Source: Sideroxyarcus emersonii (GTDB taxonomy: Bacteria; Pseudomonadota; Gammaproteobacteria; Burkholderiales; Gallionellaceae). From it: a stretch of DNA of 64,000 nt. Positions 26,490-34,976 of the stretch are shown one piece after another. The notes under the pieces were generated by a model that was not told where the DNA came from, did no database searches, and saw only the letters and a list, made by a program, of their open reading frames with translations. Made by a program: the position numbers and the translations under genes. The stretch lies in NCBI RefSeq assembly GCF_021654335.1, contig NZ_AP023423.1, positions 1,611,001 through 1,675,000 of the forward strand, given 5' to 3'. How positions within the stretch are numbered: the first letter of the stretch is position 1; every line of letters starts with the position of its first letter.

Positions 26490-26873
26490 ATGTCTCGTTC
26501 ATGCCAAAAATTCGTCGCCCTGTTGCTGCTGCTGTGGTTGCCGCTGTCCGGCGCCAGCGCGCTGGCCGCCACAGTCACCATGCAGCTGCAGCATGCCGGA
26601 TGCAAGGAAAATGTAACATCGCAACAGATGTCGCACACCCACATGAGCGGGCATCATCAACATCACGGCAAGATGCACGCCGCCGCGGACAATCACAAAC
26701 AATCCTGCAATGCTTGCGGGGTCTGTGCCCTCGCCGGCACCGGCTATCTGGCGACACCGCATGTCGGGATGGCTGCGGCACCGGCGATTGCACACGAGCG
26801 CACGCCCTACCTGGTCGCCTACCACTCTTTCACCTCAGCCCCGCTGGTTCCGCCACCCCTCGTTCGCGCCTGA
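26490..26873 (+). CDS. Exported His/Cys-rich protein heading the cus operon
   Basis: A 127-residue protein with a signal peptide (about 1-26, cleavage after ALA). The mature part is rich in possible metal ligands: HMSGHHQHHGKMH (51-63), a second cluster NHKQSCNACGVCALAG with three cysteines (CNACGVC), and a Cys at 38. This resembles DUF2946-type proteins next to metal-efflux genes. A periplasmic copper or other metal-binding role is inferred from composition and from the adjacent CusCBAF-type operon, 124 bases downstream. A weak TTGACT element at 26455-26460 may belong to its promoter. Confidence 0.7.
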   Translation: MSRSCQKFVALLLLLWLPLSGASALAATVTMQLQHAGCKENVTSQQMSHTHMSGHHQHHGKMHAAADNHKQSCNACGVCALAGTGYLATPHVGMAAAPAIAHERTPYLVAYHSFTSAPLVPPPLVRA

Positions 26874-26997
26874 CGCGGGACGAGTCCGCCTGTCGATTCC
26901 GAAGCTGTTGATGCAGTAACGGATTCCCGTCCCGCACCGTTTGACAGCCTGTGCGGCTGTCCGCTGGCATTGCAACTGCAACAACAGGACGCGGAAC

Positions 26998-28248
26998 ATG
27001 AAACCCTCTCTATCGATCTTCTCGCTGCTCTGTGCGCTCTGGCTCACCCCGGCCTGCGCAGGCGAACCGCTGGGCAGCGATCTGCCCGGATTGCTCGGCT
27101 ACGCACGCGAACACAATCCGGAATTCGCCGCAGCGCGCCTCGAAGCCGAAGCCGCACAGCAGCGCGCCGAGCCGGCCGGCGCACTGGCGGACCCGGTGTT
27201 GCGCACCGAGCTGTATGACATCACCAGCCAGACCGCCAACATGAACCAGTTCCTGATGCCCACGCAGCGCTACCAGCTGAGCCAGGCCCTGCCGTGGTTC
27301 GGCAAGCGCGATCTGCAGCGCGCGATCGCCACGGCGCAGACCGAGCAGGCCAACGGGCAGGCCGCCGCCGACTGGTCCGACCTTGCGAGCCGCCTCAAGG
27401 CGACCTATGCGATGAGCTATTACCTCGCAGCCAGCGAACGCCTGACACAGCAGACGCTCGACCTGCTCGACAATCTGGAGCAGATCGCGAGGGAGCGTTA
27501 TGCCAACGGCCTGGGATCCCAGCAGGATGTGGTCCGCGTGCAGGTCGAGACGACCACGCTGCTCGGCGAACTGATCGGCATCCAGAACGAACGCCACCAT
27601 GCGCATGCCGAGCTGAACAGCCTGCTTGCGCGCCCCGTCAATGCGGCGCTGGCCGAACCTGTGCAGCCGCGACCGCTCCCGCCCGCCGCGAAGCTGGACG
27701 AACAGGCCTTGCTGGAACGGCTGCGCGCGCACAACCCGCAATTGCAGATCGCCGATGCGCAGATACAGTCCGCCGACAAGAGCCGCGACCTCGCCTTTGC
27801 CAACCGCTATCCGGGTTTCACGCTGGGCGTGGCGCGCACCCAGTACAACAATTCGATGAACACCTGGGATGTGATGGTCGAATTCAGCATCCCGCTGCAG
27901 CAATCGGCACGCCGCTCGCAGGAGCACGAGGCCGAAGCGATGCTGGCCGCCGCCAGCGCGCGCAAGCAATCCGCCCTGAATCAGGCCGAATCCAGCCTGT
28001 CGGAAAATCTTTCCGCGCTGGAATCGGCCAGGCGTACCGAAACGCTGATCGCCACCCGGCTGCTGCCGCAAAGCGAACTTACCTACCAATCCGCGCTGGC
28101 CGGCTACCAGACCGGCAAGGTCGATTTCGCCACGCTGGTCGACGCACAGCGCCAGATATTGCAGGCCAGGCAGCAGCAACTGAAGGCGCAACTCGAAGCG
28201 CAGTCGCGGTTGGCCGACATCGAAAAACTGTTGGGAGAAGAACTATGA
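26998..28248 (+). CDS. cusC: Outer-membrane efflux channel (CusC/TolC type)
   Basis: A 416-residue TolC-family outer-membrane factor with a signal peptide (MKPSLSIFSLLCALWLTPAC, possibly a lipoprotein or simple signal ending AGE). The repeated alpha-helical regions containing QLSQALPWFGKRDLQRAIA and TLGVARTQYNNSMNTWDVMV are typical of heavy-metal RND outer-membrane partners. The ATG at 26998 follows AGGACGCGGAA. Its stop overlaps the cusB start by four bases. The cus name denotes family; copper/silver specificity is inferred. Confidence 0.88.
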   Translation: MKPSLSIFSLLCALWLTPACAGEPLGSDLPGLLGYAREHNPEFAAARLEAEAAQQRAEPAGALADPVLRTELYDITSQTANMNQFLMPTQRYQLSQALPWFGKRDLQRAIATAQTEQANGQAAADWSDLASRLKATYAMSYYLAASERLTQQTLDLLDNLEQIARERYANGLGSQQDVVRVQVETTTLLGELIGIQNERHHAHAELNSLLARPVNAALAEPVQPRPLPPAAKLDEQALLERLRAHNPQLQIADAQIQSADKSRDLAFANRYPGFTLGVARTQYNNSMNTWDVMVEFSIPLQQSARRSQEHEAEAMLAAASARKQSALNQAESSLSENLSALESARRTETLIATRLLPQSELTYQSALAGYQTGKVDFATLVDAQRQILQARQQQLKAQLEAQSRLADIEKLLGEEL

Positions 28249-29870
28249 ACACACTGGTGAAGACAACCCTGGCCGTTCTGTTGCTGCTGGGCGTCGCTGC
28301 CGCCGGATACTGGTTCGGCATCCATGCCGGCCCTGCCGCCAAGGAGCCTGCAACCGCCCCCGTCGCACGCAAGGTCCTGTATTACCGCAACCCGATGGGC
28401 TTGCCGGATACCTCGCCGCAGCCGAAGAAGGACGCCATGGGCATGGATTATGTGCCGGTGTATGAAGGCGATGCCGAACCGAACGGCCAGTTCGGCATCA
28501 GCCTGGACAAGGTGCAGAAACTCGGCGTGAAGAGCGAAGCCGCGGCGATGCGCGAACTGGACACCGCACTGCGCGTGACCGGCAGGATCGAGGTTGATGA
28601 ACGTCGCACCTACACCATCGCGCCGAAATTCGAAGGCTGGGTGGAGCACCTCTACGCGAACACCACCGGGCAGGCTGTCGGCAAGGGCCAGCCGCTGTTC
28701 GATGTCTACAGCCCCGAACTGGTTTCGGCGCAACGCGAACACGCATTGGCGCAGCAAGGCCTGGCATCGATGCAGGATGCCGACGATGCGGCGAAGAAAA
28801 GCATGCAGCAGCTTGTCACGGCCAGTGCGGCACGCCTGAAAAACTGGGATATTGCCCCCTCTCCCCAACCCGCCGATGAAACTGCCGGCCATTCGACTCC
28901 GCGCGATAAGGCTGTCCAAGGCGATGGCGGGCAAGGAGACGAACGAGAAAAACAATCTTCAATCTCCGCCCGGCCGCATGTGACCTTCCGGTCGCCGGTC
29001 AGCGGCATCGTGCTGGACAAGAAGGCCATACAAGGCATGCGCTTCAGCGCCGGCGAGCCGCTGTACCAGATCGCCGACCTTGCATCGGTATGGGTTATCG
29101 CCGATGTGCCGGAACAGGACATCGGCCAGGTGCGGCCTGGCAGCCGCGTACAGGTCGGCGTCGATGCCTGGCCGGGCCGCAGTTTCGACGGCAAGGTGGC
29201 TTTTGTCTATCCGACGCTGGACAACGCGACGCGCACCGTGCCGGTCCGCATGGAGATCGCCAATCCGCACGGGCTGCTCAAACCCGCCATGTTCGCCAGG
29301 GCACGGATCGAAACGGGCGCCAGCGGCAAGGTGCTGGCCGTGCCGGCTTCCGCCGTGATCGACAGCGGCAACCGCCAGGTCGTGCTGGTCCGGCTGGCGG
29401 AAGGACGCTTCGAACCGCGCACGGTGACGACGGGAAAACGCGGCGATGACTATATCCAGATCGAAAGCGGCATCGCGGAGGGCGAACAGGTGGTCACCGC
29501 GGCCAATTTCCTGCTCGACTCGGAAAGCAACCTGAAGGCGGCGCTGGGCGGCATGGACGAGCATGCCGGGCACGCTGCGACGCCAACCGCAACGACGGCA
29601 GCGGGTCGTCCCGCCCCGGCACAACCGGTATCGGTCGGCCATCAGGCAAGCGGCACGCTGGATGCCATCAACGGCGACGGCACGGTCAGCGTCACCCACG
29701 GACCGATCGGCTCGCTCGGCTGGCCGGGCATGACCATGGACTTCGCGCTGGCGAATCCGTCGCTGGTTGCCGGCATCAAACCGGGCAGCGCGATCAGCTT
29801 CGAGCTGGTCGAACGCAAGCCGGGCGAATACGTCATCACCAGGCTGCAAGCGCAGCACGAGGGACACTGA
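28245..29870 (+). CDS. cusB: Heavy-metal RND periplasmic adaptor CusB with metal-binding N terminus and fused CusF-like C terminus
   Basis: A 541-residue membrane fusion protein. After an N-terminal anchor (7-22) comes a heavy-metal-binding motif (YYRNPMGLPDTS, DAMGMDYVPVY, about 45-75), then lipoyl, hairpin and beta-barrel parts (RVTGRIEVDERRTYTIAPKF; FRSPVSGIVLDKKAIQGMRF). The C terminus (about 470-541) is a CusF-like domain with GWPGMTMDFAL, carrying the Trp and Met residues used for copper/silver binding. The interval at about residues 205-245 is an unusual linker whose DNA has an imperfect inverted repeat (28860-28939) and replaces the helix normally found there. The start overlaps cusC by four bases and cusA follows one base later. 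Confidence 0.9.
   Translation: MNTLVKTTLAVLLLLGVAAAGYWFGIHAGPAAKEPATAPVARKVLYYRNPMGLPDTSPQPKKDAMGMDYVPVYEGDAEPNGQFGISLDKVQKLGVKSEAAAMRELDTALRVTGRIEVDERRTYTIAPKFEGWVEHLYANTTGQAVGKGQPLFDVYSPELVSAQREHALAQQGLASMQDADDAAKKSMQQLVTASAARLKNWDIAPSPQPADETAGHSTPRDKAVQGDGGQGDEREKQSSISARPHVTFRSPVSGIVLDKKAIQGMRFSAGEPLYQIADLASVWVIADVPEQDIGQVRPGSRVQVGVDAWPGRSFDGKVAFVYPTLDNATRTVPVRMEIANPHGLLKPAMFARARIETGASGKVLAVPASAVIDSGNRQVVLVRLAEGRFEPRTVTTGKRGDDYIQIESGIAEGEQVVTAANFLLDSESNLKAALGGMDEHAGHAATPTATTAAGRPAPAQPVSVGHQASGTLDAINGDGTVSVTHGPIGSLGWPGMTMDFALANPSLVAGIKPGSAISFELVERKPGEYVITRLQAQHEGH
28860..28939. repeat. Possible eroded palindromic repeat inside cusB
   Basis: TCTCCCCAACCCGCC at 28860-28874 and GGCGGGCAAGGAGA at 28926-28939 form an imperfect inverted repeat with a ~51-base loop. 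It encodes the odd APSPQPADETAGHS linker, similar in character to the repeat peptide in cusA. Whether it is a true insertion is uncertain. Confidence 0.35.
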
Positions 29871-29871
29871 C

Positions 29872-32800
29872 ATGCTCGCCAAAATCATCGAATGGTCGGC
29901 GCGCAACCGTTTCCTGGTGCTGCTCGCCACCCTGTTCGTCATCCTGGCCGGCATCCATGCGCTGCTCAGGACGCCGCTGGATGCACTGCCCGACCTGTCC
30001 GACGTGCAGGTGATCGTCTATACCGAATACCCGGGCCAGGCCCCGCAGGTGGTGGAAGACCAGGTGACCTACCCGCTCACCACCGCGATGCTGTCGGTAC
30101 CGAAATCGAAAGTGGTGCGCGGCTTCTCGTTCTTCGGCGCCTCGTTCGTATATGTGATCTTCGAGGACGGTACCGACATCTACTGGGCACGCTCGCGCGT
30201 GCTGGAATACCTGAACAGCATCGCCGGGCGCCTGCCGCAGAACGTCGCGCCGCAGCTGGGGCCGGATGCCAGCGGCGTAGGCTGGGTGTACCAGTACGCC
30301 GTGCTCAGCGCGAAGCATGATCTCGCCGAGCTGCGCACGCTGCAGGACTGGTACCTGCGCTATCAACTGACCAAGGCGCACGGCGTGGCCGAAGTCGCCT
30401 CCATCGGCGGTTTCGTGCAGCAGTACCAGGTGACGGTGGACCCGGTGAAGCTGCGCGCCTACGGCATCCCGCTCAGCAAGGTCTCGCAGGTGGTCCGCGA
30501 TTCGAACCGCGATGTCGGCGGACGCACCGTGGAGATGGCCGAGACCGAGTATATGGTGCGCGGCAAGGGATACCTGCACGGCAAGGGCGATATCGAGAAC
30601 CTGGTGGTGAAGTCGGACCGGGGCACGCCGGTGCTGCTGCGCGACATCGCCCGGGTCGAGCTCGGCCCGGACGAGCGGCGCGGCATCGCCGAACTGAACG
30701 GCGACGGCGAAGTGGTATCCGGCATCGCCATGGCGCGCTACGGACAGAACGCGCTGGAGGTGATCCGCGACCTCAAGGACAAGATCGCGGAGATCACGCC
30801 CGGTTTGCCGGAGGGCGTCAGCATCCGGGCGGTGTACGACCGCTCCGAACTGATCGAGCGCGCCATCGCCACGCTCAAACATACGCTGTTCGAGGAAGGC
30901 CTGATCGTGGCGCTGGTATGCATGGTGTTCCTGATGCATGCGCGCAGCGCGCTGGTGGCCATCGTGATGCTGCCCATCGGCGTGCTGATCGCCTTCATCG
31001 CCATGCGCCTGCTGGGCCTGAATTCCAACATCATGAGCCTGGGCGGGATCGCCATTGCGATCGGCGCGATGGTGGATGCGGCGATCGTGATGATCGAGAA
31101 CGCGCACAAGCATTTGGAGAGACTGGATCAATCAGCAGGTTTTCAAAGAGTGTTCCCTCATCCCCAGCCCTTCCCCCAGAGGGAGAAGGGAGTAGAGCCC
31201 CTCGCCCCCCGGGAGAGGGGTTGGGGTGAGGGAACGCCTTTTGACCAACGCGCTGCCGCCATCCTCGCCGCCTGCAAGGAAGTCGGTCCTTCTTTATTTT
31301 TCAGTTTGCTGATCATCACCGTCTCCTTCCTGCCGGTGTTCACGCTGGAAGCGCAGGAAGGCCGGCTGTTCGCCCCGCTGGCCTACACCAAGACCTTCGC
31401 CATGGCAGGCGCCGCCCTGCTCTCGGTCACGCTGGTACCGGTGCTGATGCTGCTGTTCATCCGCGGGCGCATCCGGCCTGAAGCCGCGAACCCGCTCAAC
31501 CGCTGGCTGATCGCGGCTTACCGCCCGCTCATCGCAATCGTGCTGCGGCATAAAAAGGCGACGCTTGCCGTCGCCGTGTTCGCCTGCGCCCTGAGCCTGT
31601 ATCCGGCCATGCAGCTGGGCAGCGAGTTCATGCCGACGCTGAACGAAGGCACCTTGTTCTACATGCCGACCGCATTGCCCGGCCTGTCGGTGACCAAGGC
31701 AGCGCAGCTGCTGCAGACGCAGAACAAGATCATCAAGAGTTTCCCCGAGGTCGCCTCGGTATACGGCAAGGCCGGGCGTGCGCAGAGTGCCACCGATCCG
31801 GCGCCGCTGGAGATGTTCGAGACGGTGATCAACCTGAAGCCGCAGGATGAATGGCGGCCCGGCATGACCACCGACAAGCTGATCGCCGAGATGGACAAGG
31901 CCTTGCAATTCCCCGGCGTGGCGAACTCGTGGACCATGCCGATCAAGGCGCGCATCGACATGCTCTCCACCGGCATCCGCACCCCCATCGGCATCAAGGT
32001 GTTCGGCAAGGACCTGGACGAGATGGAACGCCTCGCCCGGCAGATCGAGTCCGTGGTCAGACAGATACCGGGTACCAGCAGCGCCTATGCCGAGCGCATC
32101 ACCGGCGGGTACTACCTCAACATCGAGCCGGACCGGCTCGCCCTGGCGCGCTACGGGCTGACGGTGGGCGAGGTACAGGACGTGATCGCCACCGCGCTGG
32201 GCGGCGAGACCGTCACCACCACGGTGGAGGGACTGGAGCGCTTTGGGGTGGCGGTGCGCTACCCGCGCGACCTGCGCGGCACGCCGGAACAGATCGCGCG
32301 CGAAGTGCTGGTGCCCGCAGAAGGCGGCGCCATGATCCCGCTCGGCCAGGTCGCCCGCATCGGCATCAGCAAGGGTGCGGCGGCGATCCGCACCGAGAAT
32401 GCCCTGCTCTCCGCCTACATCTACGTGGACATCCGCGAGCGCGACATCGGCTCGTACGTGGCCGAAGCGCGCCGTGCCGTCGCCGCCCAGGTGAAGTTCC
32501 CGCCCGGCTACTACGCGACCTGGAGCGGACAGTTCGAATATATGGAACGCGCTGCCGCAAAGATGAGGATCGTGATCCCCGTCACGCTGCTGATCATCTT
32601 CCTGTTGCTGTACCTCAACTTCAAGCGTGTCGGCGAATCGCTGGTGGTGATGCTGTCGGTGCCGTTCGCACTGGTCGGCGGCGTGTGGCTGCTGTGGCTG
32701 CTCGACTACAACCTGAGCGTCGCCGTCGCGGTCGGTTTCATCGCGCTGGCCGGGGTGGCGGCAGAGACCGGCGTGGTGATGCTGATCTACCTGGAGCGTG

Positions 32801-33156
32801 CCTGGCAGGAGATGCAGGTGCAGTGCAGCGGCGAAGGAAGGACGCCGACCGCGGCCGATCTGCAGGCCGCCATCATGCACGGCGCGGTGGAGCGCGTGCG
32901 GCCCAAGATGATGACCGTGGTGGCGATCATGGCCGGGCTGCTGCCCATCCTGTGGGGCACCGGTACCGGCTCGGAAGTGATGCGCCGCATCGCCGCACCG
33001 ATGGTGGGCGGCATGCTGTCATCGGCGGCGCTGACGCTGCTGGTGATCCCGGCAATCTATGCCTTGCTCAAACAGCATGCGCTGTCTTCTGCCTCGCGGG
33101 GTGCGGCAGAGCGGACAGCATCGTCAACCCACCCCGCACAAAAGGAACAGACATGA
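29872..33156 (+). CDS. cusA: Heavy-metal efflux RND transporter (CusA/CzcA type)
   Basis: A 1094-residue inner-membrane proton/metal antiporter, longer than the usual 1030-1060. Twelve membrane segments in two blocks are visible, with periplasmic loops between. Typical motifs are DVQVIVYTEYPGQAPQVVE, RGFSFFGASFVYVIFEDGTD, DAAIVMIENAHKHLE and AGVAAETGVVMLIYLE. About 34 residues (about 425-458, HPQPFPQREKGVEPLAPRER region) have no counterpart in the family and correspond to a palindromic repeat inserted in frame in the cytoplasmic loop after the fourth helix. The frame stays open across it. Together with CusC and CusB it forms the trans-envelope pump. Confidence 0.93.
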   Translation: MLAKIIEWSARNRFLVLLATLFVILAGIHALLRTPLDALPDLSDVQVIVYTEYPGQAPQVVEDQVTYPLTTAMLSVPKSKVVRGFSFFGASFVYVIFEDGTDIYWARSRVLEYLNSIAGRLPQNVAPQLGPDASGVGWVYQYAVLSAKHDLAELRTLQDWYLRYQLTKAHGVAEVASIGGFVQQYQVTVDPVKLRAYGIPLSKVSQVVRDSNRDVGGRTVEMAETEYMVRGKGYLHGKGDIENLVVKSDRGTPVLLRDIARVELGPDERRGIAELNGDGEVVSGIAMARYGQNALEVIRDLKDKIAEITPGLPEGVSIRAVYDRSELIERAIATLKHTLFEEGLIVALVCMVFLMHARSALVAIVMLPIGVLIAFIAMRLLGLNSNIMSLGGIAIAIGAMVDAAIVMIENAHKHLERLDQSAGFQRVFPHPQPFPQREKGVEPLAPRERGWGEGTPFDQRAAAILAACKEVGPSLFFSLLIITVSFLPVFTLEAQEGRLFAPLAYTKTFAMAGAALLSVTLVPVLMLLFIRGRIRPEAANPLNRWLIAAYRPLIAIVLRHKKATLAVAVFACALSLYPAMQLGSEFMPTLNEGTLFYMPTALPGLSVTKAAQLLQTQNKIIKSFPEVASVYGKAGRAQSATDPAPLEMFETVINLKPQDEWRPGMTTDKLIAEMDKALQFPGVANSWTMPIKARIDMLSTGIRTPIGIKVFGKDLDEMERLARQIESVVRQIPGTSSAYAERITGGYYLNIEPDRLALARYGLTVGEVQDVIATALGGETVTTTVEGLERFGVAVRYPRDLRGTPEQIAREVLVPAEGGAMIPLGQVARIGISKGAAAIRTENALLSAYIYVDIRERDIGSYVAEARRAVAAQVKFPPGYYATWSGQFEYMERAAAKMRIVIPVTLLIIFLLLYLNFKRVGESLVVMLSVPFALVGGVWLLWLLDYNLSVAVAVGFIALAGVAAETGVVMLIYLERAWQEMQVQCSGEGRTPTAADLQAAIMHGAVERVRPKMMTVVAIMAGLLPILWGTGTGSEVMRRIAAPMVGGMLSSAALTLLVIPAIYALLKQHALSSASRGAAERTASSTHPAQKEQT
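31143..31244. repeat. Palindromic repeat inserted in frame within cusA
   Basis: A 102-bp element with long imperfect inverted ends: left TCAAAGAGTGTTCCCTCATC, right complement TCAAAAGGCGTTCCCTCACC, each followed by C-rich CCCAGCCCTTC / CCCAACCCCTC. Length is a multiple of three (34 codons). The translated peptide (PHPQPFPQREKG ... ERGWGEG) is the typical product of dispersed C/G-rich palindromic elements seen in many proteobacterial genomes. No transposase is encoded. Confidence 0.8.
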
Positions 33157-33488
33157 AGGCAATCCCCGCATTGGCAATCGCACTCCTGGCCGCGGCCGGC
33201 TCGGTGCAGGCCGCAAACGAACAATCGGACATGCCGCAACATCCGCTGGCGATGCAGGCGACGGCTGGCCACGAGGGCATCGGCGTGCTCAAGGCCGTGA
33301 ACGAACAGGCAGGCAAGGTGCAGATTTCGCACGAGCCCCTCGCCGACCTGCAATGGCCGGCGATGACCATGTGGTTTGCATTGCGTGCCCCGCTGCCGCA
33401 GGATATCCGGGTCGGCGATGCGATACGCTTTGAACTGCGGCCGGGTGAAAACAAGCAGTGGGTGATCGTCAGGATCGTGCGGAAATGA
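33153..33488 (+). CDS. cusF: Periplasmic copper-binding protein CusF-like
   Basis: A 111-residue protein with a signal peptide (1-20, SVQAA) and a CusF-like OB-fold domain. The metal-site signature WPAMTMWFAL (68-77) and the upstream histidine (KVQISHEPLADLQ) match the Met/Met/His plus Trp arrangement for Cu(I)/Ag(I). The ATG overlaps the cusA stop by four bases, so it is the last gene of the operon. It duplicates the domain fused to the C terminus of CusB. Confidence 0.9.
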   Translation: MKAIPALAIALLAAAGSVQAANEQSDMPQHPLAMQATAGHEGIGVLKAVNEQAGKVQISHEPLADLQWPAMTMWFALRAPLPQDIRVGDAIRFELRPGENKQWVIVRIVRK

Positions 33489-33554
33489 ACCCTGCCGGCA
33501 GTCCGGGCTGAAGCCGTCTTGCGGCCGACGCCGCGGCAATCTGCCTGAGCAGGA

Positions 33555-34253
33555 TCACACCACGGCGCCAAAGAGTTTCCCCACGCCGGCGGTCAGCGCC
33601 ATGGCCAATGCGCCCCAGAACGCGACCCGCAGCGATGCACGCCATACCGGGGCACCGCCCGCACGGGCAGACAGCGCGCCCAGTGCAGCGAGAACAAGCA
33701 GCGAGGTGCCGCCCACCACCTGGACCACCATGGATGCCGGTGCCGCCAGCGCTGCCAGCAACGGCAAGGTAGCCCCCACCGTGAAGGTCAGCGCCGAAGT
33801 GAAGGCAGCCTGCACCGGATTGGCGCTCGTCGCCTCGCTGATGCCCAGTTCGTCCCGTGCATGAGCGCCCAGGTCGTCGTGCGCCATCAGTTGCTGCGCC
33901 ACTTTTCCGGCCAGCTCGCGGTCCAGTCCCCGCCTGACATAGATATCGGCCAGCTCCCCATGTTCATGTTCCGGCTGCGCGAGCAGTTCGGCGCGTTCGC
34001 GCGCCAGATCGGCTTGTTCGGTGTCCGCCTGGGAGCTGACCGACACATACTCGCCCGCCGCCATCGACATCGCCCCGGCGACCAGTCCGGCCACGCCAGC
34101 CAGCATCAACTCGCTGCGCCCCACATCGGCCGCAGCCACGCCGACCATCAGGCTGGCCGTGGAGACGATGCCGTCATTCGCCCCCAAGACGGCGGCACGC
34201 AGCCAGCCTGTGCGCTGGTTGCGATGCGTTTCGCGGTGGAGATGACGTGGCAT
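33555..34253 (-). CDS. VIT1/CCC1 family iron/manganese transporter
   Basis: A 232-residue membrane protein of the vacuolar iron transporter family. The first two helices contain the signature LGANDGIVSTASLMVGVAAA and AGLVAGAMSMAAGEYVSVSS, followed by a charged soluble insertion (about 75-140) with the Glu/His-rich QPEHEHGELADIY, and three more C-terminal helices. The role is probably Fe(II)/Mn(II) export or sequestration. The start at 34253 (MPRHLHRETHR) was chosen; an apparently longer frame upstream overlaps the neighbouring gene in another frame. The final gene of a minus-strand ion-transport run. Confidence 0.9.
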   Translation of the reverse strand: MPRHLHRETHRNQRTGWLRAAVLGANDGIVSTASLMVGVAAADVGRSELMLAGVAGLVAGAMSMAAGEYVSVSSQADTEQADLARERAELLAQPEHEHGELADIYVRRGLDRELAGKVAQQLMAHDDLGAHARDELGISEATSANPVQAAFTSALTFTVGATLPLLAALAAPASMVVQVVGGTSLLVLAALGALSARAGGAPVWRASLRVAFWGALAMALTAGVGKLFGAVV

Positions 34254-34303
34254 TCTGGTTCCAGTCAAAAAATCGTTCAGCCTCAAGATGACGGCAAGGA
34301 TTG

Positions 34304-34882
34304 CTATTCTTCGATCATGCGCTCGATGCGCCGATCCGGGATCAGCCAGATGATGGCAACCAGTACATACAGTGCGTCTGCCAGCCATTGCTCCCAGAAA
34401 GCCACCGGGATGGCGATGGCGTATAGCAGTTGCGAGACCTTGCCTTTGCGGTCCCGCTCGACCGCCTTGGCCAGCAGGGACTCCTTGCCGCCGTTCGCCG
34501 AGATGATGCAGTACTGCAGGACAAAATAGGCTGCCGCCGCCATGAACAGCACGACCCCGTACAGCGCCGTCGGCAGCGCGGCAAAATGATTCTCGCCCAT
34601 CCATCCGGTCACGAACGGCACCAGCGACAGCCAGAACAGCAAGTGCAGGTTCGCCCACAGGATGCTGCCATTCACCCGCTTCATGGTGTGCAACATGTGG
34701 TGATGGTTGCTCCAGTAGATGCCGATGTAGATGAAGCTGAGGACATAGCTCAGGAAGACCGGCAGCAACGGTTGCAGCGCCGGCCAGTCCGAGCCGTGCG
34801 GCACCTTCAGTTCCAGCACCATGATGGTGATGATGATGGCGAGTACGCCATCGCTGAACGCTTCCAGTCTTGCCTTGCCCAT
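34304..34882 (-). CDS. TMEM175/DUF1211 family potassium channel-like protein
   Basis: A 192-residue membrane protein with six hydrophobic helices. The first carries the family hallmark FSDGVLAIIITIMVLEL (residues 9-25), and the second half of the first block has the WSNHHHMLH motif. Bacterial TMEM175 homologues form tetrameric potassium-permeable channels; selectivity here is inferred. The ATG at 34882 (MGKARLEAFSDG) follows AGGGGAAGTC. It is between the CDF transporter and the VIT gene. Confidence 0.88.
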   Translation of the reverse strand: MGKARLEAFSDGVLAIIITIMVLELKVPHGSDWPALQPLLPVFLSYVLSFIYIGIYWSNHHHMLHTMKRVNGSILWANLHLLFWLSLVPFVTGWMGENHFAALPTALYGVVLFMAAAAYFVLQYCIISANGGKESLLAKAVERDRKGKVSQLLYAIAIPVAFWEQWLADALYVLVAIIWLIPDRRIERMIEE

Positions 34883-34976
34883 GACTTCCCCTTTCTGCAA
34901 CGTCCTTGAGCGTTTCCCGGCCAGCGCCGCCTGCGCGGCTGGTCACCTGCCTGTTCGCTCCATCCCGCCGGAAATA

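Noticed and set aside
33489..33554. Hairpin-like GC-rich segment between cusF and the VIT gene as a terminator
   Set aside because: No consistent stem followed by a T run could be drawn on either strand.
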